Origin: Bacteroidales bacterium
GTDB lineage: Bacteria; Bacteroidota; Bacteroidia; Bacteroidales; UBA12077
Assembly: GCA_019038645.1 (NCBI GenBank)
Contig: JAHOYT010000004.1
Span: 1-55,938, forward strand
Direction: 5' to 3'
DNA length: 55,938 nt
Both the position numbers and the translations under genes were made by a program. Below, one piece after another: positions 43,319 to 52,098 of the stretch (position 1 is its first letter; each line of letters begins with the position of its first letter). The notes beneath the pieces were generated by a model that was not told the origin of the DNA, ran no database searches, and worked only from the letters and a program-made list of their open reading frames with translations.

Positions 43319-43936
43319 ATGGCAAATTATTCTGTGGCTAAATTATATGACATTTTACTTTACCCTTTTTTAAACAATATCAGGAAGAAAACTGCCAGAA
43401 TAATAATTCAGTTAGATCCAAAGTCCGTTATTGATATTTGCTGTGGTACAGGGAATCAACTGGAATATCTTAAAAATACAGATATCAGGTTAACCGGTGT
43501 TGATTTATCTCCTGAAATGTTAAAAGTTGCAAAACATATGGATTGTTTCCAACAAGATGCGAGAAATATTGAGTTTCCTGATAATTCCTTTGATTTAGCA
43601 ATGATTCAACTGGCGCTGCATGAAAAGTCCTTCGATGATCAAAAAAAGATTATTAATGAAGCTTATAGAATAATAAAGGATAACGGACATTTGTTAATTG
43701 TTGATTATGAAATAAATGCTAAGACAAAACCTCATTCCAGGTATGTGATTAATGCGATCGAATTTCTGGCCGGAAAAGAACATTTCAGAAATTTCAGGGA
43801 ATATCATAAAAATGAATGCACGAATAAACTGATTAACGGTAATCTGTTCATATTAGAAAAAAAGATTTTTATTGCAGGAAAATCAATGGCTTTACAAATT
43901 TACAGTAAACGACCAACTAAATTTCGTAGAAATTGA
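43319..43936 (+). CDS. Class I SAM-dependent methyltransferase
   Basis: 205 residues of the UbiE/Methyltransf_11 type. Motif I is VIDICCGTGNQLEYL (near residue 38), motif II is LTGVDLSPEMLKVA, FPDNSFDLAMIQLALHE is the catalytic-side strand, and IIKDNGHLLIVDYE follows. The substrate is not deducible; small quinone-like or lipid acceptors are typical. It stands between the NiSOD gene and the PCMD gene with its own promoter box. Confidence 0.9.
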   Translation: MANYSVAKLYDILLYPFLNNIRKKTARIIIQLDPKSVIDICCGTGNQLEYLKNTDIRLTGVDLSPEMLKVAKHMDCFQQDARNIEFPDNSFDLAMIQLALHEKSFDDQKKIINEAYRIIKDNGHLLIVDYEINAKTKPHSRYVINAIEFLAGKEHFRNFREYHKNECTNKLINGNLFILEKKIFIAGKSMALQIYSKRPTKFRRN

Positions 43937-44020
43937 ACTGCTTGTGTAAAAATATCCTAAGCTGCACTACATTATTTCGATTAATTTATATTTTTACGTA
44001 ATAAACTTAATTCAATTTCC

Positions 44021-45070
44021 ATGAAATATATATTTATTTTTATTTCTGTTTTGTTTTTTGCAATTGGATGTAGTGAAGACAAATCAGATCAGGCTGAAAT
44101 AATTGATGCATACATAACTGATTTTTCAGATAATGAACTGGATTTTCAAAAAACCAGTATTGAGTCAGAAGATGGTAAAATATTCATATTCTTTAATAAT
44201 GATTTGCGAAATATAACTTTCCCTGTTAGCCTGAATGCTGATATTAAAGTTTCATCAGGAGCTAAAATGGGGTCTTTTCTTAATGGCGAATTAATTTTCT
44301 CTAATCCCGATGAAGTTTTATCAATTGAAGTAATTGCTGAAGACGGTACATCAAAAGTCTGGTCAGTATTTCTGGTTCACAAACAGCTCCAAAATTCAGA
44401 TTTTGAAAACTGGTTTGATAATATGGGCATGAATGGAAAAAGTTATTCTGAAATAGGGTTAACATCAGTAACATCTTTGTGGGCAACAGCTAATATGGGA
44501 ACAAGCATGTACAAAGTATACGGAACTAAACCAATTATTGAAGGTTCTAATACTCTTGTTGAAATAACCACAGGAGAAACATCAAGGGTTGATATAACTG
44601 CGGGAACTCTTTTCACCGGAATTTTTAGTCTTGCCGGAGCTATTGCCAACCCAACTGATCCTGAACAAGCCACTGAATTTGGCACACCATTTATATTCAG
44701 ACCTAAATCAATAAAATTAAAGTACAAATATCAGGCAGGAGAAAATTATATTCAAGCCACTTTAAAAGACCCTACAAGTATTTTTGGGGGATTTACAACT
44801 GAAGACATTCCGGGAGAGGATGAGTGTACAATATACGCATTTCTGGAGTCAAGAGTGGATAATGTTATTACAGAATTAGCAAGAGCAGAGTTTTTTTCGG
44901 GTACCACAGATAATACATTGGCTGAAATAAACCTTAACTTTAACTATACATCTAATGCAGAACCAACTCATATTTCAATTGTATTTTCGTCAAGTAAAGA
45001 CGGAGCATTTTGGAGAGGCGCCGTTGGAAGCTCACTGGTTATAGATGATTTAGAACTGATATATGAATAA
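44021..45070 (+). CDS. PCMD-domain lipoprotein
   Basis: 349 residues. The lipobox AIGC places Cys17 as the lipidated residue. An N-terminal Ig-like segment (about 25-115, ending EDGTSKVWSVFLVHKQ) precedes a Putative Carbohydrate Metabolism Domain (about 120-349): SDFENWFDN at its start and SSKDGAFWRGAVGSSLVIDDLELIYE at its end. PCMD proteins are surface or periplasmic Bacteroidota lipoproteins thought to bind glycans. The outer-membrane barrel gene begins 3 bases downstream, so the two are co-expressed and may interact. Confidence 0.88.
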   Translation: MKYIFIFISVLFFAIGCSEDKSDQAEIIDAYITDFSDNELDFQKTSIESEDGKIFIFFNNDLRNITFPVSLNADIKVSSGAKMGSFLNGELIFSNPDEVLSIEVIAEDGTSKVWSVFLVHKQLQNSDFENWFDNMGMNGKSYSEIGLTSVTSLWATANMGTSMYKVYGTKPIIEGSNTLVEITTGETSRVDITAGTLFTGIFSLAGAIANPTDPEQATEFGTPFIFRPKSIKLKYKYQAGENYIQATLKDPTSIFGGFTTEDIPGEDECTIYAFLESRVDNVITELARAEFFSGTTDNTLAEINLNFNYTSNAEPTHISIVFSSSKDGAFWRGAVGSSLVIDDLELIYE

Positions 45071-45073
45071 TTC

Positions 45074-45817
45074 ATGCTTTCTATGATGAGAAAAATAACT
45101 CTTGTAATTCTTATTTTAACTTTTTCCGTTTCGGTTTTTTCTCAGAATCGTAAATTTAACTTTTATCCCAATATAGCTGTTGATTTGGGTGGAGCAATAC
45201 CTTTTCCGCTTTCTGACATACCGGATGGTGCTGGTGGAACACCAAAACCATATCCATCTTTAGGAATTGGCTCTGTATACAATCTCAATGATAACTGGCA
45301 ATTGGCTCTTGAACTTAACTATCATCTAATTGCTTTTTCTGCAACAGCAGATGTTATTAGTCAGGCTTTCTATTTTGATGATGGATCAGCTCAATATTAT
45401 ACAGGATATACCGAAACAGATGTAGAACTTCGTATGGTTGAGATTCCTCTTATAGCATTCTACAAACTCAAAGAAGATCGCAGGTTTCTTTTTGGAGTGT
45501 ATTATTCAAGAATACTTGATGGTAGATTTGAAACTAAAGGTATCAATGGAATTTATTCACCCGATAAAGAAATTACTGATAATGCAGTTTTACCTGGACC
45601 GCCAATAACCATTCCATATAACTTTAATGAAAACATAGATACTTATGATTATGGTGTACTAATCGGTTACAGTTATAATTTGAACCACAGATTACATTTA
45701 TGGGCACGGTTAAATGTAGGTTTTAAAAGTATTTTCCAAAAGAATTTCATTAATATCGATTATGAAATGTACCAGGTAAGAATAAATTTAGGAGTTTCAT
45801 ATGAATTGTTCGATTAA
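45074..45817 (+). CDS. Outer membrane beta-barrel protein
   Basis: 247 residues with a Sec signal peptide (MRKITLVILILTFSVSVFSQ; the MRK Met at residue 5 may be the true start). Typical 8-strand-type barrel: alternating strands such as NWQLALELNYHLIAFS, MVEIPLIAFYKLKEDRRFLFGVYYS and LHLWARLNVGFK, ending YQVRINLGVSYELFD. It follows the PCMD gene by 3 bases and may present or anchor it. Confidence 0.82.
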   Translation: MLSMMRKITLVILILTFSVSVFSQNRKFNFYPNIAVDLGGAIPFPLSDIPDGAGGTPKPYPSLGIGSVYNLNDNWQLALELNYHLIAFSATADVISQAFYFDDGSAQYYTGYTETDVELRMVEIPLIAFYKLKEDRRFLFGVYYSRILDGRFETKGINGIYSPDKEITDNAVLPGPPITIPYNFNENIDTYDYGVLIGYSYNLNHRLHLWARLNVGFKSIFQKNFINIDYEMYQVRINLGVSYELFD

Positions 45818-45829
45818 AAGCTTATAAAA

Positions 45830-46144
45830 GTGCCTGAATTAAGAGAGTTTGTACATTACGGAATGCATTATTTACTCCCCTTTATAATTGCTTTCATCTT
45901 CTTTAGAAAATATTTTTGGAAAGCAAGTCTTTTAATTCTTTCTGCTAATCTGATCGATTTAGACCATTTATTAGCAAATCCCATTTTTGATCCTAACAGA
46001 TGCAGTATAGGATTTCATCCTTTGCATTCCTGTGTTGCAATTTTTGCCTACTGCTCTTTATTCTTATTCCCAAAATTTCGATTGCCGGCCATTGGGTTGA
46101 TAATGCATATCCTTGCAGATTTTATTAATTGTTTATGGATTTAA
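45830..46144 (+). CDS. DUF6122 family small membrane protein
   Basis: 104 residues from a GTG start, 12 bases after the barrel gene. Three hydrophobic segments plus the conserved motifs [39 protein letters not shown] and [13 protein letters not shown]. The His/Asp pattern resembles membrane-bound metal-dependent hydrolases of the YdjM type. Function unknown. It converges on trmD with a 4-base overlap of the ends. Confidence 0.85.
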   Translation: MPELREFVHYGMHYLLPFIIAFIFFRKYFWKASLLILSANLIDLDHLLANPIFDPNRCSIGFHPLHSCVAIFAYCSLFLFPKFRLPAIGLIMHILADFINCLWI

Positions 46145-46824
46145 TTTTCATCTTCAAATAAACCCGGCCTTAGTTGTTTTGTACGTTCAATGGATTGCTC
46201 CTCTTTCCATTTATCAATTTCCTTAAAATTACCGGATAGAAGAACATCAGGAACTTTCCATCCTTTATAATCTGCCGGACGCGTATAAACCGGCGGTGCA
46301 AGCAGGTTATCCTGAAAAGAATCAGTGAGAGCTGAGGTTTCATCAGAAATAACACCTGGCACAAGGCGGACAATGCTATCCGTAATTATAGCAGCTGCTA
46401 ATTCGCCACCGGTAAGAACGTAATCTCCGATTGAAATTTCTCTTGTTATAATATGATCTCTTATACGCTGATCAATACCTTTATAATGCCCGCATAGAAT
46501 TATTATATTTTTATAAGTTGCCAATTTATTTGCTTCCTTTTGGTTGTATTTTACACCATCAGGAGATGTGTAAATTATCTCATCATATTCCCTTTCTGAT
46601 TTTAGATGACTAATTGCATTGTCAATTGGCTCTATTGTCATTACCATACCTGCATCACCACCAAACGAATAATCGTCTACATTTTTATGTTTGTTAGTAG
46701 CAAAATCTCGTAAATTATGAATATGTATTTCCACATGGCCCTTTTGCTGAGCGCGTTTAATTATGCTATGATCAAAAGGGCTTTTGAGCAGTTCCGGCAA
46801 TACAGTTATAATGTCAATTCTCAT
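46141..46824 (-). CDS. trmD: tRNA (guanine-37-N1)-methyltransferase TrmD
   Basis: 227 residues of the SPOUT family. The family motifs are [19 protein letters not shown] (residues about 50-68), [29 protein letters not shown] and [28 protein letters not shown], which form the trefoil knot and hold the catalytic Asp. It methylates G37 in tRNAs reading CNN codons to prevent frameshifting. It is isolated here rather than in the usual rpsP-rimM-trmD-rplS cluster, as is common in Bacteroidota. Confidence 0.97.
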   Translation of the reverse strand: MRIDIITVLPELLKSPFDHSIIKRAQQKGHVEIHIHNLRDFATNKHKNVDDYSFGGDAGMVMTIEPIDNAISHLKSEREYDEIIYTSPDGVKYNQKEANKLATYKNIIILCGHYKGIDQRIRDHIITREISIGDYVLTGGELAAAIITDSIVRLVPGVISDETSALTDSFQDNLLAPPVYTRPADYKGWKVPDVLLSGNFKEIDKWKEEQSIERTKQLRPGLFEDEN

Positions 46825-46916
46825 AATTATACATTTCTATGTATGTGCAAAAGTAATAATCGAATTAATGAAAACAGATAATATTTGTGAAATCTTTGAA
46901 AACAATTATCCCGACA

Positions 46917-46961
46917 GGTCATTCTGTCAGTATATAAAATACTTTATATGTCATTTTGTCA
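46917..46961. promoter_or_regulatory. Two direct repeats upstream of hsp20, candidate stress operator
   Basis: GGTCATTCTGTCA (46917-46929) and TGTCATTTTGTCA (46949-46961) match at 11 of 13 positions and begin 32 bases apart, three helical turns. Between them lies the near-palindrome ATATAAA-N4-TTTATAT. The first copy also pairs with GACAG just upstream. They lie about 120 bases before the hsp20 start and close to the divergent trmD start. Confidence 0.5.
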
Positions 46962-47081
46962 CCTCTAATACTATTATTATGCCAGTTTAGTTCGTTTTTT
47001 GAATTGGTATTGAATTTGAGATTATGATTTCAGTACACAATTTAATTAAAACTAATTATTAATATCTAAAACTATAAAATT

Positions 47082-47519
47082 ATGACACTAGTTAGAATGA
47101 ACAGACCAGTATCTCAAATGAACAGATACAGAAATTTCTCAGAATTAATGAATGAAATATTTACTGAAGAAAGAACAACTAATCAGCATTTTGCAATACC
47201 ACCTGCAAATATAAAGGAATCAAAGTTTGATTTTACGATTGAGCTTGCAGCTCCCGGATTTGAAAAATCAGATTTCAAAATCGATATAGATAAAAAACTT
47301 CTAACAGTTTCTTTAGATAAAACTGTTGATGAAAACGAAGAAGAAAAATTCAACCTAAAAGAGTTCAATTTTAACTCATTTAACCGTTCTTTCAGAATTT
47401 CTGATAAGATTGATACAGAAAAAATAAATGCAGTTTATAAAAATGGTTTATTGCAAATTACTCTCCCCAAAAGAGAAGAGGCTATTGAAAAACCAGCGCG
47501 TGAGATTAAAATTTCATAA
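47082..47519 (+). CDS. Small heat shock protein Hsp20
   Basis: 145 residues with an alpha-crystallin domain (about 45-135): PPANIKESKFDFTIELAAPGFEKSDFKIDIDKKLLTVS, then FNLKEFNFNSFNRSFRISDKIDTEKINAVYKNGLLQITLPK, which contains the GLLxIxLPK motif. The N-terminal arm (SQMNRYRNFSELMNEIF) drives oligomer assembly. It is an ATP-independent holdase. A strong bidirectional terminator follows. Confidence 0.95.
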   Translation: MTLVRMNRPVSQMNRYRNFSELMNEIFTEERTTNQHFAIPPANIKESKFDFTIELAAPGFEKSDFKIDIDKKLLTVSLDKTVDENEEEKFNLKEFNFNSFNRSFRISDKIDTEKINAVYKNGLLQITLPKREEAIEKPAREIKIS

Positions 47520-47544
47520 GTATTCAGTATATATAATCTTATAA

Positions 47545-47580
47545 ATAAAGCCCCGATCTAATATTAAATCAGGGCTTTAT
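47545..47580. terminator. Bidirectional terminator between hsp20 and the repeat-protein gene
   Basis: ATAAAGCCC (47545-47553) and GGGCTTTAT (47572-47580) form the base of a stem, continued after one mismatch by GAT/ATC. T-rich on the plus side and A-rich on the minus side, so it can serve both converging genes. Confidence 0.85.
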
Positions 47581-47588
47581 TTAATTAA

Positions 47589-49232
47589 TTAGTTGTCTAA
47601 CCGAACCCACACTCCGTTTAAATAACAATATATATGATGTAATGAACTATTAACATATATTTCGCCCTCAACAGGATTAGATGGAGCAGTACTACGTGGT
47701 GTTAATTTTAATATATCCTTGATAGTTACTTTATCATTAGCAAAATCTCCCTCTATAAGGTTCTTAGTTTGACTATTTGAGATGATAAGTTTGTCGCTAA
47801 CACTTGTTTCATTGTAACCTGCATACTTTCCTATAAATACGTTTGATGTACCAGTTTGGACACTATAACCTGAATAAGCACCAATAAATACATTAAACGT
47901 TGAAGAATTATCTGAATAACCGGAAAAGTGGCCAACGTATGTATTTAAACTACCACCTGCATTATTGTATGCCGTGGCCCGTCCTATGTAAATATTATTT
48001 GAACCACTCTCATTTCCAAAACCTGCTGACTGACCAACAAATACATTTTCGTCTCCACTTATGTTACTATAACCAGCATAATTACCTATAATTGTATTAG
48101 CTGCACCATCGGTACTATTTGTTCCGGCGACATTACCAATAAATGTATTCAGAAAGCCTGAGGTATTATCATAACCAGCCTCATAACCAATAAAAACATT
48201 TCTGTATCCGTCTATATTAGAATATCCAGAATTATAACCAATGAATACGTTATTAAACCCCTCAGTATTACTATAACCGGTTTGATAGCCTAAAAATACA
48301 TTATTATCTCCGGTAGAGGTATTTAGTCCACTTTTATATCCCATAAATGAGTTATATGAACCAGTTGTAATACTAACTCCACTTTCATGTCCAATAAAAT
48401 AATTCTGCGGAGTTAATTGTAAATAACTTTGTGAACTTCCTGTACTATTATCCCTAACTCCAAATCCTCCTTCCGCATCCTTAGTAAAAATTCTTGTACT
48501 ATCAATAGTTACAACCATGTATTGATCATTAATTCCTTTTGTAGGTGATCTTCCGCTAACAGCAAATCCTCCAATTCGTCCCTTAGACTGAACTGTATCA
48601 TTAACATAAATTCTTGTACTGTCTGGTGTTACTATAAATATATTCGTTTCGTCTGCTTTTGTTGGGCTTCTTCCACTTACAGCAAATCCACCAATACTAC
48701 CTTTTGATGCTTCTTCAACTATTACTTTTACACCATCAGGAAATACCGCAAAGACAACATTCCCATTATTATCTTTTACAGCAAAAAGTGTATCTGGCTC
48801 TGGAATATAAATATTATTAGAACTAAGATTTGATGCCGAATTAGCATGTAAGGCATAAGGTACAGACAATAACTGTGATGCTCCTAAATCAGTAAGCCCT
48901 GATCCTGCATCAACTGTAACTCCAATATATTTATCATTTATTGTCCAATCAATATCTGCAAAAACGCCAAAGATTGGGCTTCCTGTTCCTATAACCAAAT
49001 TTACATGCCCATAATCACTTGTTGTTACTAAATGACTTTCCGTAAATATAGCATCTCCTCCTGCCTCAATATCAATAATAGATATTTGAACCTCAACAGA
49101 CTGATTAGCTATAATTTCACCCCCAGCATCCCTTAATACAGCTTGATAATTTAATAAATCAGGATTTTGAGTATATCCTGCTAATGCCGAAAAAAAAACA
49201 TAAATTGCGAATAAGAAAACTTTACTTTTCAT
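47589..49232 (-). CDS. Secreted repeat protein (40-residue and 17-residue repeats), no S74 domain
   Basis: 547 residues with signal peptide MKSKVFLFAIYVFFSALAGYTQ. An N-terminal domain (about 23-177; NYQAVLRDAGGEII, QLLSVPYALHA) is shared with the paralogue at 52099. Then come two 40-residue repeats (178-217, 218-257) containing GGFAVSGRSPTK and DSTRIY. About eleven exact 17-residue repeats follow (291-477) with consensus GxxNxFIGYxxGYxNxS, likely a stacked beta structure like adhesin heads. The C-terminus is short (VNSSLHHIYCYLNGVWVRLDN) and lacks the S74 chaperone present in the two paralogues. Confidence 0.85.
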   Translation of the reverse strand: MKSKVFLFAIYVFFSALAGYTQNPDLLNYQAVLRDAGGEIIANQSVEVQISIIDIEAGGDAIFTESHLVTTSDYGHVNLVIGTGSPIFGVFADIDWTINDKYIGVTVDAGSGLTDLGASQLLSVPYALHANSASNLSSNNIYIPEPDTLFAVKDNNGNVVFAVFPDGVKVIVEEASKGSIGGFAVSGRSPTKADETNIFIVTPDSTRIYVNDTVQSKGRIGGFAVSGRSPTKGINDQYMVVTIDSTRIFTKDAEGGFGVRDNSTGSSQSYLQLTPQNYFIGHESGVSITTGSYNSFMGYKSGLNTSTGDNNVFLGYQTGYSNTEGFNNVFIGYNSGYSNIDGYRNVFIGYEAGYDNTSGFLNTFIGNVAGTNSTDGAANTIIGNYAGYSNISGDENVFVGQSAGFGNESGSNNIYIGRATAYNNAGGSLNTYVGHFSGYSDNSSTFNVFIGAYSGYSVQTGTSNVFIGKYAGYNETSVSDKLIISNSQTKNLIEGDFANDKVTIKDILKLTPRSTAPSNPVEGEIYVNSSLHHIYCYLNGVWVRLDN

Positions 49233-49540
49233 AATTATATGATTTATGGTTAAACAAGTAAGTTAGTTTATTATTTATTAATATTCAAACATAGATAGTA
49301 AGCATTAGTTCAATTTTTAATGATTACTAACACTTAAACATCTTATTTAAAATGAATCTTAATATTTTTATAACCTGCGCTAAATAAGGTTTTTCATAAT
49401 CCCGTAATCCGTTACTAAATTATACATAATAAAAAACATCAATTATATAAGCTATAATTAAAAAAATATTTTTAACTTTCTTATTATTAATACTCAAGAC
49501 TAACAATTATTTTATATTTTATTAACTAAACCCTAAAATT
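49233..49540. other. 308-base divergent intergenic region
   Basis: AT-rich, no gene. A minus-strand TATGTTTG box (49293-49286) lies about 54 bases before the start of the repeat-protein gene and is a likely -7 element. No clear promoter was found for the plus-strand vWA gene. Confidence 0.5.
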
Positions 49541-52021
49541 ATGATTAAACTGTTTATGTTTAGTAAGTCTAAACCTTTTCTGTTTTTAAAAAAACTTTTT
49601 CTAACCTCTCTTTTGTTTATAATGGTTAGTTTTATTTCACTTAATGTAAAAGGTCAGATCATTGATCTTTCGAATCCCGATTTTATTGATGTGCCAGGCA
49701 TTTGTAATACCGATCCTACCGACACGGATTGTGTAATTACATTACCCGCTTATGAATATGGCAATACATATAGCTTTGAAATTCCTGTTATGGCGGTACT
49801 AACAAGATCATTAACAAATTTCACTGTTGATAATATTGTATTTCCCTGTGCCTTTGTGGTGCCCTTTTCAAGTTTATCAATTACAACAAATGGATTGCTT
49901 ACATTAAATATGGATTCGCTCTGCAGTTTAAAATTACTAAACAATGATTATGAAGTTACATTTGATTTAAATGTTGCATACGATCCAACTAATCTTGATC
50001 CGGCAAATGAACCTGCACCCGAATCATTTAAATATAAAATTATTATTGGCAGGCATCCTGTAAAAGTTGCATTGGTACTGGATATATCTGGAAGCATGAG
50101 CATTACAACATCAGAAGGAGACAGACGCTGGGATGTTTTACAAAACTGTGTTAATCTTTTTACGCGCGAACTGGAAAATTTCAGAAACGAAGATAATGAT
50201 TCAATTTGCGTTACTTACTTTACTAATTCAATTCTTGATCCGGCATCACCTTTAGATCCAAATATTAACCTGATAACATCCAATACAGCTTCACCAAGAG
50301 TTTCTGAACTTATTTATAATGACATAGGAGGCCGTGATCCTCTTTATTCAACAGCAATGGGTAATGGATTACTGAATGGAAAAAGTAAATTATTACATTT
50401 TCAGGGTATACAGCAAAATAAAATTGTTTTGCTTTTTACAGACGGCCTGCAAAATGTGCCTCCCTTTGTTTTAGAAGATGGTATAAGTCTTAGTAATGGT
50501 GATTCATTAAACAAAAGTACTGAAAGTATTAAATATTATACTATAGCTACGTGGGGAACCGGAATAGTTCCTGAAATACTTGATTCTATTTCAAAAAATA
50601 ATAATGGAGTTGCCTTGCAGTCAGGAAAAGTAAATAACTTTCAACTACAAGATTTCTTTATGAATCAATTACAGTATATGCTTTTCGAGGGTAGTCCACA
50701 AATTGTTGAAAGTAAAAGAGGAATTCTTAACTACAACGAAGACACACTTATTTATCCAATAAATAAGAATATCACAAAAGTGAGCATTGTCCTTGCATTT
50801 AATACAAATGATTCTATTAATGTAAAAGAGATATTAATGGGAGGTGTTGAAGTTCCGTTACAAAGTATAGTAGAAAAAACCGGTAATTTTATTTTTATTG
50901 ATTTCGAATTACCAATAGCAGAATCACCTTCAGCTCCGGAATATGGTAAACTTAAAATAGTAATAAACGGAAAAACAGAAAATGAATATATGGCAACAGC
51001 GCTGGTTGACGATCATTATCTGGATGTTAATTGTTCAACCGATCAGTCACAATATACTGTAGGTGACTCTATTTTGCTAAAAACTGAACTTTTATATGTA
51101 AACCAACCTTTACCGGATGATAATACAGTAACGGCTTATATTTTTAAACCGGGGGATGACATAAACCATCTACTTGCGACGTTCACTACAACAGACACAA
51201 CCAGTTACGATGATGTTGACTCTGAAGTAGATCAGAAGTATATTAATCTGTTAAAAACAGATACGGCATTTTATAATGCACTTTTACCGGATAAACAAAA
51301 GGTTACACTTCAGCATAACGCGAACGGAATATATGAAGGCTATTTTACAGAAACCGAACTTTCAGGTAATTACAATGTATTATTTATTGCAAGTGGAACA
51401 ATTAACGAATCCAGCAACTTTAAACGTTCAAAAACTTTAACAACTATATTTCGTTTTGGGCAAGTTGTACAGGAAGAACCAGTGGTTGAAGAAACAACTA
51501 CCACTCCGGACACAACAACCGGAACCGGTAATCAAACAGGAAATGTATTAGTTGTTACAATCAGACCAATTAATAAATATGGCTATTATATGGGCCCTGG
51601 ATTCAAATCAAAAATTAAGTACAACATACAGTTTAAAAATAAGAAACCGCTAAGTACTCACCACCTAAAAGCATCCTTATTAACTGCTGATAATCAGGTT
51701 ACTGATCCTTATGTGAAAGATTTTATTGATAATCTGGACGGAAGCTATAGTATTATTCTTGCTGATGTACCGGCAAATGCGAATCCTTATGTTACCATTA
51801 CCGTAAGAGGCGAAACACTATATGACGGTAAACTATTCCAGATTCCATGGTGGTTCTATCTAATAATAATTATTGTTATTCTTTTATTAATTATTCTGAA
51901 AAAAGCAAAAGAATCAAGCTCAGTTAAATTAGTCAGAATAATTCTCTGGATTCTTGTAGTTATATTTTTTATATTGTATGTACTCCATACTTTGGGAATA
52001 TTCAGATTATTTATTCTTTAA
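49541..52021 (+). CDS. vWA-domain membrane protein with periplasmic ectodomain
   Basis: 826 residues with a long N-terminal signal (hydrophobic 20-36). A von Willebrand factor A domain (about 174-385) starts VALVLDISGSMS with an intact MIDAS (Asp181-x-Ser183-x-Ser185). Beta-rich Ig-like segments follow (400-620), a Thr-rich linker (VVEETTTTPDTTTGTGN) and another beta domain. The C-terminus has two membrane helices (about 770-790 and 805-824). The vWA domain likely binds ligands or partner proteins outside the inner membrane. It lies between secreted repeat-protein genes and could belong to the same surface system. Confidence 0.85.
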   Translation: MIKLFMFSKSKPFLFLKKLFLTSLLFIMVSFISLNVKGQIIDLSNPDFIDVPGICNTDPTDTDCVITLPAYEYGNTYSFEIPVMAVLTRSLTNFTVDNIVFPCAFVVPFSSLSITTNGLLTLNMDSLCSLKLLNNDYEVTFDLNVAYDPTNLDPANEPAPESFKYKIIIGRHPVKVALVLDISGSMSITTSEGDRRWDVLQNCVNLFTRELENFRNEDNDSICVTYFTNSILDPASPLDPNINLITSNTASPRVSELIYNDIGGRDPLYSTAMGNGLLNGKSKLLHFQGIQQNKIVLLFTDGLQNVPPFVLEDGISLSNGDSLNKSTESIKYYTIATWGTGIVPEILDSISKNNNGVALQSGKVNNFQLQDFFMNQLQYMLFEGSPQIVESKRGILNYNEDTLIYPINKNITKVSIVLAFNTNDSINVKEILMGGVEVPLQSIVEKTGNFIFIDFELPIAESPSAPEYGKLKIVINGKTENEYMATALVDDHYLDVNCSTDQSQYTVGDSILLKTELLYVNQPLPDDNTVTAYIFKPGDDINHLLATFTTTDTTSYDDVDSEVDQKYINLLKTDTAFYNALLPDKQKVTLQHNANGIYEGYFTETELSGNYNVLFIASGTINESSNFKRSKTLTTIFRFGQVVQEEPVVEETTTTPDTTTGTGNQTGNVLVVTIRPINKYGYYMGPGFKSKIKYNIQFKNKKPLSTHHLKASLLTADNQVTDPYVKDFIDNLDGSYSIILADVPANANPYVTITVRGETLYDGKLFQIPWWFYLIIIIVILLLIILKKAKESSSVKLVRIILWILVVIFFILYVLHTLGIFRLFIL

Positions 52022-52041
52022 TTTAACTATAAATCACTAAT

Positions 52042-52076
52042 AAAAAAAGGGTGTCACTTAAGTGACACCCTTATAT
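52042..52076. terminator. Bidirectional terminator between vWA and repeat-protein genes
   Basis: A perfect 26-bp palindrome: arms AAGGGTGTCACTT (52047-52059) and AAGTGACACCCTT (52060-52072), flanked by an A-run before and a T-rich tract after, so usable on both strands. Confidence 0.88.
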
Positions 52077-52098
52077 TTTGAAATGTATTCTGTTTTTC

